From Acidobacteriaceae bacterium (GTDB lineage: Bacteria > Acidobacteriota > Terriglobia > Terriglobales > Acidobacteriaceae), in assembly GCA_030049955.1 (NCBI GenBank), contig JASIJX010000479.1, forward strand, positions 1-15,367: a DNA stretch of 15,367 bases, written 5' to 3'. The notes beneath the pieces are model-generated. The model was not told the origin of the DNA. It made no database searches and saw only the letters and a program-made list of their open reading frames with translations. The position numbers were made by a program, and so were the translations under genes. This document shows positions 1-8,009 of this stretch, in pieces. The first letter of the stretch is position 1; each line of letters starts with the position of its first letter.

Positions 1-2
1 CG

Positions 3-956
3 GAAGCCGTCCTGAACACGCTGACCGAGGATGTCCTGAAATCGAGCGAGATCGAGGGCGAGACGCTTGACCGCGACCAAGTACGTTCCTCGATCGCGCG
101 CCGCCTGGGACTCGAGCTCGGCGGGCTGGTGCCTGCGGACCGGAACGTCGAGGGCGTTGTCGAGATGATGCTCGACGCGACGCAGCGCTACGCCGAGCCG
201 CTGACGGGCCGACGCTGTTTGCCTGGCACGCGGCCTTGTTCCCGACCGGCCATAGCGGGATGTCGAAGATCAAAGTGGGGACCTGGCGCGATGATGCGAA
301 AGGGCCGATGCAGGTCGTCTCGGGTCCGATCGGGAAGGAACGTGTACACTACGAGGCTCCCGTGGCGGATCGGCTGCGCGACGAAATGAAGAAGTTTCTC
401 GACTGGTTCGAGAAGGATCACTCGACCGACCTCGTGCTCAAAGCCGGGGTCGCGCATCTCTGGTTCGTAACGATCCATCCGTTCGACGACGGTAACGGGC
501 GCATCGCGCGGGCGATTGCCGACGCGGTGTTCGCCCGTTCGGAAAACACATCGCAGCGGTTTTACAGCATGTCGGCGCAGATCCGGCAGGAACAGAAGAC
601 CTATTACGACATCCCTCGAAGCAACGCAGAAAGGCGATCTCGACATCACGCACTGGCTGGAGTGGTTTCTCGACTGTCTTGGCCGAGCTTTCGAGCGGTC
701 CGAGACGATCCTAGGCTCCGCCCTCGACAAGACGCGGTTCTGGGACCGTTTTGCCAAGGTGAAATTCAACGAGCGACAACGAAATATGGTCAACCGCCTG
801 CTCAATGGCTTCGAGGGCAAGCTGACCTCTTCGAAATGGGCCAAGCCCGCCAAATGTTCCCACGACACAGCGCTGCGCGATATCGAGGACCTGGTCCGCA
901 AGGAGTTCCTACGAAAAAGGGTGACGGTTCATGGTAGCGACGGATTAGCGTCATAA
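3..956 (+). pseudogene. Fic-family protein (putative AMP-transferase), 5' end missing, two compensating frameshifts
   Basis: Fic proteins transfer AMP, or a related group, from a nucleotide to a hydroxyl side chain of a target protein. Three reading-frame pieces join into one Fic protein. Bases 3 to about 213 (frame 3) encode an N-terminal region containing SSEIEG, which fits the inhibitory-helix pattern [S/T]xxxE[G/N]. About 215-613 (frame 2) runs from LFAWHAALFPTG to the catalytic motif HPFDDGNGRIAR at 476-511. Bases 615-956 (frame 3) encode the winged-helix-like C-terminal part (GFEGKLTSSKWAK, DTALRDIEDLV). One base is missing in the CGC-CTG junction near 213-215 and one extra C lies in the run 613-615, so the frame is lost and regained. 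The expected C-terminal GRSTSY-like end is also scrambled near 930-950. The start lies upstream of the window. The stop overlaps the convergent SDR gene by 6 bp. All catalytic residues are intact, so either recent decay or sequencing indels are possible. The family call is firm; whether the protein is functional is uncertain. Confidence 0.88.
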
Positions 957-1718
957 CATCAGCTGTCCCCCGTTAACCTCGATGGTCTCTCCGACCACGT
1001 AGCTGGCTGCGTTCGAAGCAAGGAAGGCGATGACGCTGGCACACTCGGCTGGCGCGCCCACTCGACCGAGTGGGATCGACCTGACGAAGTTGGCCATCAT
1101 CTCGGGCGTGGAGAAGACGGTATGGAAAGGAGTGTCGATCACTCCCGGCGATACGCAGTTGACGCGAACGCCGTAGGGCGCAAGCTCTTTGGCAAGAGAC
1201 TTCGTGAAGACCATGAGGCCGCCCTTGGCAACCGCATAGGGCCCGGCTCCAGGACCGCCACCATTGCGGCCGGCGATCGAACCGATGTTGATGATGGCAC
1301 CGGATCTGCGCTCGATCATGCCGGGAGCCACTGCCTGTGAGCACAGAACCGCGCTCTTCAAGTTGAGGTCCATGACATGGTCCCACCGCTCGGGGGTTAA
1401 CTTCGCGATGGGAAGACGTTCGACGAGAGATCCCGCATTGTTGACGAGAATATTGATGGGACCAAGTTGATGCGCCACCTGTTCGACCAGGTGGTCGACG
1501 CCGGCAGGCTGCGCAAGGTTTGCGCGACAGAGAATTGCCTCGCCACCGGCCGCTGCGATCTCGTTCAATACCGATTCCGCTCCCTGAGAGTTATTGTGGT
1601 AGCCGATGGCGACACGCGCGCCCAGTTCAGCAAAGAGGATGGCGGTCGCGGCGCCGATGCCGGATGAAGCACCGGTAACAAGAGCAACTTGATTAGACAG
1701 ATCCAGATAATTGCGCAT
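951..1718 (-). CDS. SDR-family NAD(P)-dependent oxidoreductase (FabG-like), 255 aa
   Basis: This is a classical short-chain dehydrogenase/reductase, expected to oxidise an alcohol or reduce a ketone with NAD(P)(H) in the cytoplasm. The cofactor motif TGASSGIG is at residues 15-22, NNAG at 93-96, a structural Asn at 119, catalytic Ser147 (in INIGSIAG), and Tyr161 with Lys165 in YAVAK. PG at 191-192 and the C-terminal GETIEVNGGQLML are also typical. Length is normal for the family. I chose the ATG at 1716-1718 because AAGGAG lies 6 nt before it. An in-frame ATG at 1731-1733 would place that Shine-Dalgarno inside the gene. The frame stays open far upstream only because it runs antisense-free through the MFS gene. 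It is the last gene of the minus-strand cluster, 17 bp after the MFS stop. A role on a mannose-derived or uronate-type substrate is inferred from context; the sequence does not reveal the substrate. Confidence 0.94.
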   Translation of the reverse strand: MRNYLDLSNQVALVTGASSGIGAATAILFAELGARVAIGYHNNSQGAESVLNEIAAAGGEAILCRANLAQPAGVDHLVEQVAHQLGPINILVNNAGSLVERLPIAKLTPERWDHVMDLNLKSAVLCSQAVAPGMIERRSGAIINIGSIAGRNGGGPGAGPYAVAKGGLMVFTKSLAKELAPYGVRVNCVSPGVIDTPFHTVFSTPEMMANFVRSIPLGRVGAPAECASVIAFLASNAASYVVGETIEVNGGQLML

Positions 1719-1724
1719 TCGATT

Positions 1725-1730
1725 CTCCTT
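1725..1730 (-). promoter_or_regulatory. Ribosome binding site of the SDR gene
   Basis: The minus strand reads AAGGAG, followed by 6 nt and the ATG at 1718. It falls inside the 17-bp gap after the MFS stop codon. This decides the SDR start against the longer in-frame options. Confidence 0.8.
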
Positions 1731-1735
1731 CATGT

Positions 1736-3076
1736 TTAAGGGGTAGCCCTTGGCTGCGCTGCGGCGGGCTTCGCCCGGCCAAGCTCCAGAACGGAGATGG
1801 GCCGGACTCTGCCGCCCAACGCAAATAACACTGCTGTTGCAAGAATGGGCAGAATACCCGCCGCGATCAGGACGGGCATGTAGGAAAAGTGGTCGACAAC
1901 GAGGCCGGTAATCTGCGTGAGCAGCATCGCTCCCAACCCTGCACCGACACCTCCGAGACCCATGACGGAGGCTACTGCGCTTTGCGGGAAGTAGTCGCTG
2001 CAGAGCGTTTGTACGTTGCCAATCCAGCTCTGAAAGCCGAAGAGCACGACGGCGATGAGGGCCAGGGCAGCAGAAGAGCTGTGAGCAAAAGCCGCCGGTA
2101 CTCCGCCGAACATGAGTATGGTGGCTCCAGCGATGGTTAGTTTTCTGGCGCGGTTGACCGACCAGCCGGAGGCAATCAGACGTCCGGAGAGCCAGCCGCC
2201 GAAGAGGCTGCCGGCATCGGCGGCAACAAAGGGTATCCACGCGAACATGCCGATCTGCTGAAAGCTGAAGTGGCGGACGCGGAAGAGGTAGAGCGGCAGC
2301 CAGGTGATGTAAAACCACCAGACAGAGTCCCCGAAGAAGCGGGCCAGAATGACCGCCCAAGCCTCGCGGCGACGCAGAATATCTTGCCATTGGACTGTCA
2401 AGCCGGGAGCAGGCAAATTGCGATCGCTCTGAATGAGGGCCAGCTCAGCGGCCTGAATCCCGGATTTGTCCTCGGGTGTCGAGTAAGTCGATATCCAGAG
2501 AAAGAGCCATACGAGGCCGAGGAGACCGACGGCGACAAAGGTCGAGCGCCAGCCGAATCGTAGCTCAATCCAGATGAGCAGCGGTGTGGCGATGAGGGTT
2601 CCGAGAGCCGTGCCACTGTTGCAGATGCCCATAGCGAGGGCACGTTCGCGGACCGGGAACCATTCGGCGATGGCCTTGGCTGCACCGGGCCAGGTTCCAC
2701 CTTCGCCGAGACCCAGGAGGAAGCGCAGCGAATCGAGGCCGACCAGTCCGCGCGCGAAGACATGCGCCATCGAGCAGACGGACCATGCGGCTACGGTGAT
2801 GATGAAGCCCAACCGGGTGCCAATGGCGTCGAAGAGCCAGCCAGAGAAACCCTGGCTGATGGTGTAGGCCACCAGAAACGAAGTTGTTAACGAGGCGAAC
2901 TGCGCGCTGGATAGATGCAGCTGGGCCGTAAGGACGGGACCGAGAATCGCGACCGTGAGACGGTTGAGGAAATTGATGAGAGCGCAGGAAAAGAGCAGCG
3001 CGGCGACCCACCAGCGAAGACCGATGCGTCGCATGGTGGGAGCTTTGCGATATTCGATTGACGGAGAGCTGGCCAT
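1736..3076 (-). CDS. MFS transporter, anion:cation symporter (hexuronate/phthalate-permease-like), 446 aa
   Basis: This is an inner-membrane secondary transporter with about twelve hydrophobic segments and a loop in the middle (residues about 200-235). Segment 1 starts near residue 21. The first loop motif, GWLFDAIGTRLGF (79-91), is the MFS motif-A region. RFLLGLGEGG (118-127) with WFPVRERALAMG (139-150) is characteristic of the ACS family that includes ExuT, GudP and related carboxylate or sugar-acid permeases. The first Met has no clear Shine-Dalgarno, and neither does Met15 (3034), which lies just before the basic MRRIGLRWW stretch; the true start could be either. The gene follows the mannosidase by 92 bp and precedes the SDR by 17 bp, so it is probably co-transcribed with them. 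A sugar acid or a mannose-derived compound is the likely cargo by context, but specificity cannot be read from the sequence. Confidence 0.92.
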   Translation of the reverse strand: MASSPSIEYRKAPTMRRIGLRWWVAALLFSCALINFLNRLTVAILGPVLTAQLHLSSAQFASLTTSFLVAYTISQGFSGWLFDAIGTRLGFIITVAAWSVCSMAHVFARGLVGLDSLRFLLGLGEGGTWPGAAKAIAEWFPVRERALAMGICNSGTALGTLIATPLLIWIELRFGWRSTFVAVGLLGLVWLFLWISTYSTPEDKSGIQAAELALIQSDRNLPAPGLTVQWQDILRRREAWAVILARFFGDSVWWFYITWLPLYLFRVRHFSFQQIGMFAWIPFVAADAGSLFGGWLSGRLIASGWSVNRARKLTIAGATILMFGGVPAAFAHSSSAALALIAVVLFGFQSWIGNVQTLCSDYFPQSAVASVMGLGGVGAGLGAMLLTQITGLVVDHFSYMPVLIAAGILPILATAVLFALGGRVRPISVLELGRAKPAAAQPRATP

Positions 3077-3168
3077 CAGGAATACACAGCGATCGGTGGG
3101 GACTGCGACAAGCGTTTGCAGGACCGGTGCTTCAAGAGGACCAGCCCTGCAGGAGATATGCGCACTGC

Positions 3169-6100
3169 CTATTTACCATCCGCACCAAAACTTGCCTCGA
3201 CGGTCGTGATGGAGTACGGAGAAACAGGAATCTCCACCTCGCGGCCGCCCTCCTGAAGAGCGAGAGAATGCAGAGTCTTTTCCATCAGGTTTGTCTCTGC
3301 GGCAGAGGAAGCGGCCTGCGGCAGTTGCAGCCGAACGTTTGTAGACTTCCCGTCGAATTCATAGAAGCGAACGATCAGGGCATCGCTGTCCTCCGCCTTC
3401 TTGATGGCCGTGATGATCGCGTTCGCGGGTTCGACACTGACAAAGGAATGATTTGTCGGCCAGGTTCCGGCATGAGGTTCCGCCTCGACGGGAATGAGCG
3501 GATAGTTCAGATCATAGCCTTGGCGCATAGTTCCGCCCTGCTGCCAGTTGCCGGCATGCGGATAAAGCGAGTAAGTGAACTCGTGATAGCCCTGATCGGC
3601 GAAGCGGCCATCGGGCGCGGGCATCGTGGGCGAGCGCAGCAGCGACAGGCGGATGACGTTGTTGAGCGCATCGTAGCCGTACTTGCTGTCGTTTAGGAGG
3701 CTGACGCCTTCTGCAGAGTCGGAAATATCGCCCCAGCGCTCCGCGGGCACTTCGAACATCGCCTTTTCAGCAGGCGTGATGCGCGTGGTGGGGCGCTCGA
3801 TGGTTCCAAAGGGAATCTCGAAGGTGGCTTTGGTGACGTGGACATTGACCGGAAAACCGACCTTGAGAAGGATGTGCTGCTCGTGCCAGTTCACCCGGGT
3901 CCGCACATCGATACGGGGGACGTGGGGCTGAAAGACGAGGTCGCGGATAAAGTCGGAGTTCTGGAAGTGGTTGCGGATTTCGATGACGGCGCGCTCCGGC
4001 CCATTCTCGATCAGCTTCACCGATTCCGGATCCTTCAGGTCCCAGCTCTGGCCGTTGAAGGAGATCTCCCATGCATCCTGACGGGCAGGTTTGTCGACAA
4101 AGGTTTGCAGTAGGCCACCGCAGCCACCCGGCGCTACCGTTTCCTTGCCGGAGGCCTTGTCGATGAGGCTGGTGATGCAACCGGTCTTTGGATCGATCTG
4201 GACGCGGAAGTATTCATTCTCGACAGTCATTCCGTTGACTTTGAGCGAGGAGTGGGCGGGCTGAGCATGTTGAACAGCGCGAACATGGATGACGCGGTAG
4301 CCGAGCGATGGGACATCCGGAACCATCACATCGAGATGTGTGCGCTCGGTCGCGGGATCGGACGAGAGCACCTGTGCGAGCAGCGGCTTGCCGGCATCGT
4401 CGACGGCCTCCAGTTCCTGGCCGGAAGCAGGAGTGTGCACCTCGACCGTTACCGGCGCAGTGCGCGCCCAGGAGAGGGGATTGAAAACCACGACGGGAAC
4501 ACCGGCGCCGCGCGTATCGATGTTGGCGGTGAGGTTATTGAGCGAATCGCCGAGCAGCTTCCCGCTCTCCAGGCTCGCCTCATTTAAATTGCGCAGAGCC
4601 TCGACATAGTTGTTGCCCACGCCAGACCCGGGCATGACGTCGTGGAAGTCGTCGAAGAGGAGCTTCTTCCAGATTCCTTCAAACTGCGTATTGGAGTAAG
4701 GCGTTTTGACGGTCAGAAAAGACAGCGCGGTGAACTTCTCGGCATTTTCGAGCTGTTCTTCGTTATGACGGATCTGCTTCTTGGTTTCGGACTGGGTTGT
4801 GTAACAGCCGCGGTGGTATTCGAGGTAGAGTTCGTTGTTCCAGACGGGCAGCTTCAAACCGTCCGTGGCGATGGCGTGCTCCACATCGTCAAAGAAGGCG
4901 CGAGCGGTGCTGAATTCTGCTTTGGGGAAAATGGTTGCCGGTTTCTCAAGATGGAGGGCCTCATCGAGCTCCTGCCGCGTGGGGCCTCCGCCGTGGTCGC
5001 CGACGCCGTAGAGTTGCATGATCTCGGGGAAATGCGTGGAAGGAACATAGGTAGCGATATCGTTGGCGAGGCCGACGGGTTCGGTGGTGCCGTTATAGAT
5101 GTGCGGGAAGTAGGTAAGCACATTGCTCCCATCGGGAGACTGCCACCAGAACAGCTTGTACGGGAAAACCGTCGTGTCGTTCCATGAGAGCTTCTGTGTC
5201 ACGAAAGAGTCGAAGCCGGACTTGCGATAGATCTGCGGCAGTTGCCAGGTATAGCCAAAGCTGTCTGGGTTCCAGCCCACGGTAACGTTGACACCAAATT
5301 CATGCTGAAAAAACCTCTTGCCGACGAGAATCTGGCGGACAAGGGATTCGCCGTCGGGCATGTTGAGGTCGGGCTCGACCCACATGCCACCCACCAGCTC
5401 CCATCGTCCTTCCCGGACGCGCTTCTGAATCTCGGCGAATTCATCGGGATATTTGTCGCGAAGCCATTCGTAGTCGCGAACGCTCGACTGGGTATAGGTG
5501 AAACCTGGGTATTCGTCCATCAGTTGCAGGGCAGTACGGAAAGTATCACGAACGACGCCTACGGTTTCCGACGCTGGCCAAAGCCATGCCATGTCGATAT
5601 GCGAATTACCCACCAGACGGACCGTGAACTGCTTCATCCAGGCATTGATTGGCTGCATATCCTGCTCGGCAGCGCCAAGCGAGCGCGTAAAGGCCGCCTG
5701 ATCGCCGCGATCCAGAGCGGAGAAATCGATATCGTGGACCGCCTTGTCGAGCTGCTGCAGGCGCTGTTCCTGGCCATCGGGAAAGCCGCTGATGGCGGCC
5801 TCTGCTGTCTGCACCTCGCTGCGGACGACGCCGGGGTCGGGCTGGTCCGGGTGGTCGACGAGGATTGTGGCTCCGAGGAAGCGGCTCTCTTCGCTGTGAA
5901 ACGGCACCCGAATGGCGATCTGAAAGGTCTGGCCGGGGACAGCCTTTTCCGTCAGCGGTATCGGATCCAGCGTGCTGCCGTCTCCCTGCGCCACCAGGCC
6001 GCCATTGACGAAGACGCGGCCGTCGGTGGAGAAACGCACCGCAAGCTGCAGTCTGGCCCCGGAGATGTCCTGGCCGGCCGCGGCTGGGGGCACCTCAAAG

Positions 6101-6402
6101 GTCACGCGATACCAGCCCTGAGACGCGCCGGAATCGGAAGCACTGCCGGACCGGCTCGAGTAGTTCACGCTGACCGTTTGCCAGGAGGTGTCGCCGAGGG
6201 CAGGATCTTCGCCATGGGGGATATCGGCGGGGTGGAAGCGCCACGTGGGCAAAGGCAAGGAAGTCATCGAAGCGAGACGCGCCATCTGCGACGGATAACG
6301 TTCGTGCCAATTGATGGGCGGATCGCGATGCTGCGCAATCGCCTGAGCAGAGAAGATGCCGCAGAGAGCAAGGATGGACAGCGTGTCTTTCCAAGGACGC
6401 AT
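3169..6402 (-). CDS. Secreted GH38 alpha-mannosidase, 1077 aa
   Basis: This is a retaining zinc-dependent alpha-mannosidase of glycoside hydrolase family 38, expected to release alpha-linked mannose. A Sec signal peptide (residues 1-23, AIA before Gln24) indicates export to the periplasm. Residues about 60-190 form a galactose-binding-like jelly-roll domain. The GH38 catalytic domain begins at about 260 with VRLVGNSHIDMAW, whose His268 and Asp270 match zinc ligands. The nucleophile is probably Asp380 in WNPDSFG. His470 (GDHGGG) and His587 (FDDFHDVMPGSG) fit the remaining metal-site and active-site positions, and ELYLEYHRG at about 524-532 is also conserved. The middle and C-terminal beta domains follow. 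The length fits bacterial GH38 enzymes with an N-terminal extension. A GGA-containing purine stretch lies about 12 nt before the ATG. It sits 69 bp after the LacI gene and is probably in the same operon. The exact linkage specificity is unknown. Confidence 0.95.
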   Translation of the reverse strand: MRPWKDTLSILALCGIFSAQAIAQHRDPPINWHERYPSQMARLASMTSLPLPTWRFHPADIPHGEDPALGDTSWQTVSVNYSSRSGSASDSGASQGWYRVTFEVPPAAAGQDISGARLQLAVRFSTDGRVFVNGGLVAQGDGSTLDPIPLTEKAVPGQTFQIAIRVPFHSEESRFLGATILVDHPDQPDPGVVRSEVQTAEAAISGFPDGQEQRLQQLDKAVHDIDFSALDRGDQAAFTRSLGAAEQDMQPINAWMKQFTVRLVGNSHIDMAWLWPASETVGVVRDTFRTALQLMDEYPGFTYTQSSVRDYEWLRDKYPDEFAEIQKRVREGRWELVGGMWVEPDLNMPDGESLVRQILVGKRFFQHEFGVNVTVGWNPDSFGYTWQLPQIYRKSGFDSFVTQKLSWNDTTVFPYKLFWWQSPDGSNVLTYFPHIYNGTTEPVGLANDIATYVPSTHFPEIMQLYGVGDHGGGPTRQELDEALHLEKPATIFPKAEFSTARAFFDDVEHAIATDGLKLPVWNNELYLEYHRGCYTTQSETKKQIRHNEEQLENAEKFTALSFLTVKTPYSNTQFEGIWKKLLFDDFHDVMPGSGVGNNYVEALRNLNEASLESGKLLGDSLNNLTANIDTRGAGVPVVVFNPLSWARTAPVTVEVHTPASGQELEAVDDAGKPLLAQVLSSDPATERTHLDVMVPDVPSLGYRVIHVRAVQHAQPAHSSLKVNGMTVENEYFRVQIDPKTGCITSLIDKASGKETVAPGGCGGLLQTFVDKPARQDAWEISFNGQSWDLKDPESVKLIENGPERAVIEIRNHFQNSDFIRDLVFQPHVPRIDVRTRVNWHEQHILLKVGFPVNVHVTKATFEIPFGTIERPTTRITPAEKAMFEVPAERWGDISDSAEGVSLLNDSKYGYDALNNVIRLSLLRSPTMPAPDGRFADQGYHEFTYSLYPHAGNWQQGGTMRQGYDLNYPLIPVEAEPHAGTWPTNHSFVSVEPANAIITAIKKAEDSDALIVRFYEFDGKSTNVRLQLPQAASSAAETNLMEKTLHSLALQEGGREVEIPVSPYSITTVEASFGADGK

Positions 6403-6471
6403 AAGCTATTCAGTTCCTTCCAATGTGCAAAAATGAGCGAGCTGAGATGCTGGGCATTTCTGCGTTGTGCG

Positions 6472-7503
6472 TCAGCCCGGCAGCGATTCCTCGGGACATC
6501 CGCAGGACCCACGAAGATGAAGAATTGTTGAGAGAACGATGTTCTGGCGGGGAAGGTGCGTTCCGCCTTCCATTCGCGTGAAGAGCAGCTCCGCCGCACG
6601 CTGACCAAGCTCAGCAGCGGGCTGACGAACGACGGTGAGACTGGGCGTTACGATTTCCGCGAGATCGAAATCGTCGAATGAGATGAGTGCAACGTCGCGA
6701 CCCACCTGCACGCCCAGATTCCGAAGGGCGCGGAGGACGGCCATGGTGGTGATTCCGTTGAGCGTCAGGATGGCTTCGACCTTTTCACTCCCACCCTTCA
6801 CCAGACCGCGGATCACGTCGTCCGTGAGCTTGCTTTCGTGATCGACCAGGCAAGTCTGCTTCTTCAGCCGCGCGCGTTTCATGGTGCTGATGTATCCGGC
6901 AACGCGCTCTGCGCCGGTATAGAGATGGGCGCGGGCTCCGATGGCCAGAATGCTTCGGTAGCCGTGCGAAAGCAAATGTTCCGTGGCCTCGCGCACGGCA
7001 TCGCGATTGGTCACGGTGATGCTGTCGATCTCCGTACCGCTGAAGGGGCGATCGAAGGTGACAATCGGAATCCCCGCGGATACAAAGGATTCCGCGGTGT
7101 TCCGCCTTCCGTCTGCGGGAGCGATGATCAGACCGTCTACCTGGCGGCGCACCAGCGTTTCCAGTTCCTCCCTCTCTAGCGCCTCATCGCCCCCCGAGCT
7201 GGTCATGATCACGACATGGCCCCGGCCGCGGGCCACCGCCTGAACGGCCTGGACGGCCGAGGCGCTGAAAGGATCGGCGAGGTTGGGCACGACCATCCCG
7301 ATAACCGCTGATCTCCTACCCTTGAGACTGCGGGCTAACTCGTTGGGACGGTATCCAATCCTGAGCATGACGGCGCGAACCCGCCGCGCGGTCGCTGGAG
7401 CAGTCCCAGCCTCATCGTTCAGAACCCGGGATGCTGTCTTCAGCGAGACATTCGCCTCGCGCGCGACGTCGATAAGAGTGGGACTGCTGGTCTTTCTGAT
7501 CAT
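6472..7503 (-). CDS. LacI-family transcriptional regulator, 343 aa
   Basis: This is a sugar-responsive DNA-binding repressor. The N-terminal helix-turn-helix and hinge are clear: TLIDVAREANVSLKTASRVLN at about 9-29, then YRPNELARSLKGRRS (51-65) as the hinge-helix region. The rest is the periplasmic-binding-protein-like sensor domain (IGMVVPNLADPFSA onward; ISFDDFDLAEIVTPSLTVVRQP near the C-terminus). The family-typical RGSCGCP tail is present. A GTG at 7531-7533 would add ten residues before MIRKTSS. I prefer the ATG at 7501-7503 because it gives the usual length and places the HTH at the usual distance from the N-terminus; neither start has a strong Shine-Dalgarno. It heads the mannosidase/MFS/SDR cluster. 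A promoter and operator just upstream suggest autoregulation. The effector is probably a mannoside or its breakdown product, by context only. Confidence 0.95.
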   Translation of the reverse strand: MIRKTSSPTLIDVAREANVSLKTASRVLNDEAGTAPATARRVRAVMLRIGYRPNELARSLKGRRSAVIGMVVPNLADPFSASAVQAVQAVARGRGHVVIMTSSGGDEALEREELETLVRRQVDGLIIAPADGRRNTAESFVSAGIPIVTFDRPFSGTEIDSITVTNRDAVREATEHLLSHGYRSILAIGARAHLYTGAERVAGYISTMKRARLKKQTCLVDHESKLTDDVIRGLVKGGSEKVEAILTLNGITTMAVLRALRNLGVQVGRDVALISFDDFDLAEIVTPSLTVVRQPAAELGQRAAELLFTRMEGGTHLPRQNIVLSTILHLRGSCGCPEESLPG

Positions 7504-7584
7504 TATTCGGCAGTTCTCGCTCTGGCGCCGCACCGAGCCCGCCGGCCGCTCCCGGCAGGGATATTGGAATTTGGCAGCGGCTCA

Positions 7585-7596
7585 GACAACGATGTC
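7585..7596. promoter_or_regulatory. Putative LacI-family operator O1
   Basis: GACAACGATGTC is an inverted repeat with a central CG and one mismatch, the form typical of LacI-family operators. It begins 14 bp downstream of the predicted -10 box, around +8 to +19 of the transcript, where a bound repressor would block the regulator's own operon. A perfect version of the same motif occurs at 7824-7835. Confidence 0.6.
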
Positions 7597-7610
7597 GTAA
7601 CTGCGTCCAC

Positions 7611-7638
7611 ACTATGCCCCGTGTTGGCTGCTTGTCAA
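7611..7638 (-). promoter_or_regulatory. Putative sigma70 promoter of the LacI-mannosidase cluster
   Basis: On the minus strand TTGACA (7633-7638, a perfect -35) is followed after 16 bp by CATAGT (7611-7616, 4 of 6 matches to TATAAT). Transcription would start near 7604, giving a leader of about 100 nt before the LacI ATG. The candidate operator O1 lies immediately downstream of the start point. Confidence 0.55.
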
Positions 7639-8009
7639 CTTCCCGTTCTCACGGAGCAGCGGCGGGAAGAATTACCGGCAATCATGTCTGATCCCCAATG
7701 TATCGCTGCATTTTCGAATTGCTCGCCCGGCCTGTTCGGTGCCCCTCCAGGAATCTCTGGCGCGACGGAGTCTTCTTCCTGGACAACCCTTAAAGCGCAG
7801 CTTGGTGTTTGTGTCGTTTCTACGACAACGTTGTCCATCGATGAATCCGAGTGGCCTACCCGATCTCGTGTGCCAGTGAAGGGTTAGTCTAGCGCAGCGG
7901 AATGTCCTCAGTTTTCCAGAAGGCGTCTCTCACCCTAGTACCTGATCGCGATAGGCAGGAGACAATTTTGATCACCATGACGGCACTTCTGGCTCGTTGT
8001 CCGTCTTGT
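7639..8009. other. Intergenic stretch without a convincing gene
   Basis: Apart from operator O2, I see no supported gene here. Short open frames on both strands give low-complexity or Cys/Ser-rich peptides with no start signals and no recognisable family. The stretch separates the LacI promoter from the small membrane-protein gene that reads towards it. Confidence 0.5.
7824..7835. promoter_or_regulatory. Putative LacI-family operator O2 (perfect palindrome)
   Basis: GACAACGTTGTC is a perfect 12-bp palindrome centred on CG, matching O1 at 11 of 12 positions. It is about 239 bp upstream of O1, centre to centre. A second short inverted repeat, TGTCGT-TTCT-ACGACA (7812-7827), overlaps its left edge. 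It could be an auxiliary operator for looping. No clear promoter was seen beside it. Confidence 0.55.

Noticed and set aside
188..901. 237-aa minus-strand open frame
   Set aside because: It is antisense to the Fic gene, which is recognisable across three frames on the plus strand.
1719..2390. Long N-terminal extension of the SDR frame (479-aa reading)
   Set aside because: It lies inside the MFS gene on the same strand in another frame, lacks domain similarity and ignores the good ribosome binding site before the ATG at 1718.
5242..6531. 429-aa plus-strand open frame
   Set aside because: It is antisense to the GH38 mannosidase, whose protein has clear catalytic motifs. It is a mirror of biased codons, with no recognisable domain.
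7564..7887. 107-aa plus-strand open frame
   Set aside because: It covers the promoter and both candidate operators and gives a Ser/Thr/Cys-rich peptide with no ribosome binding site.
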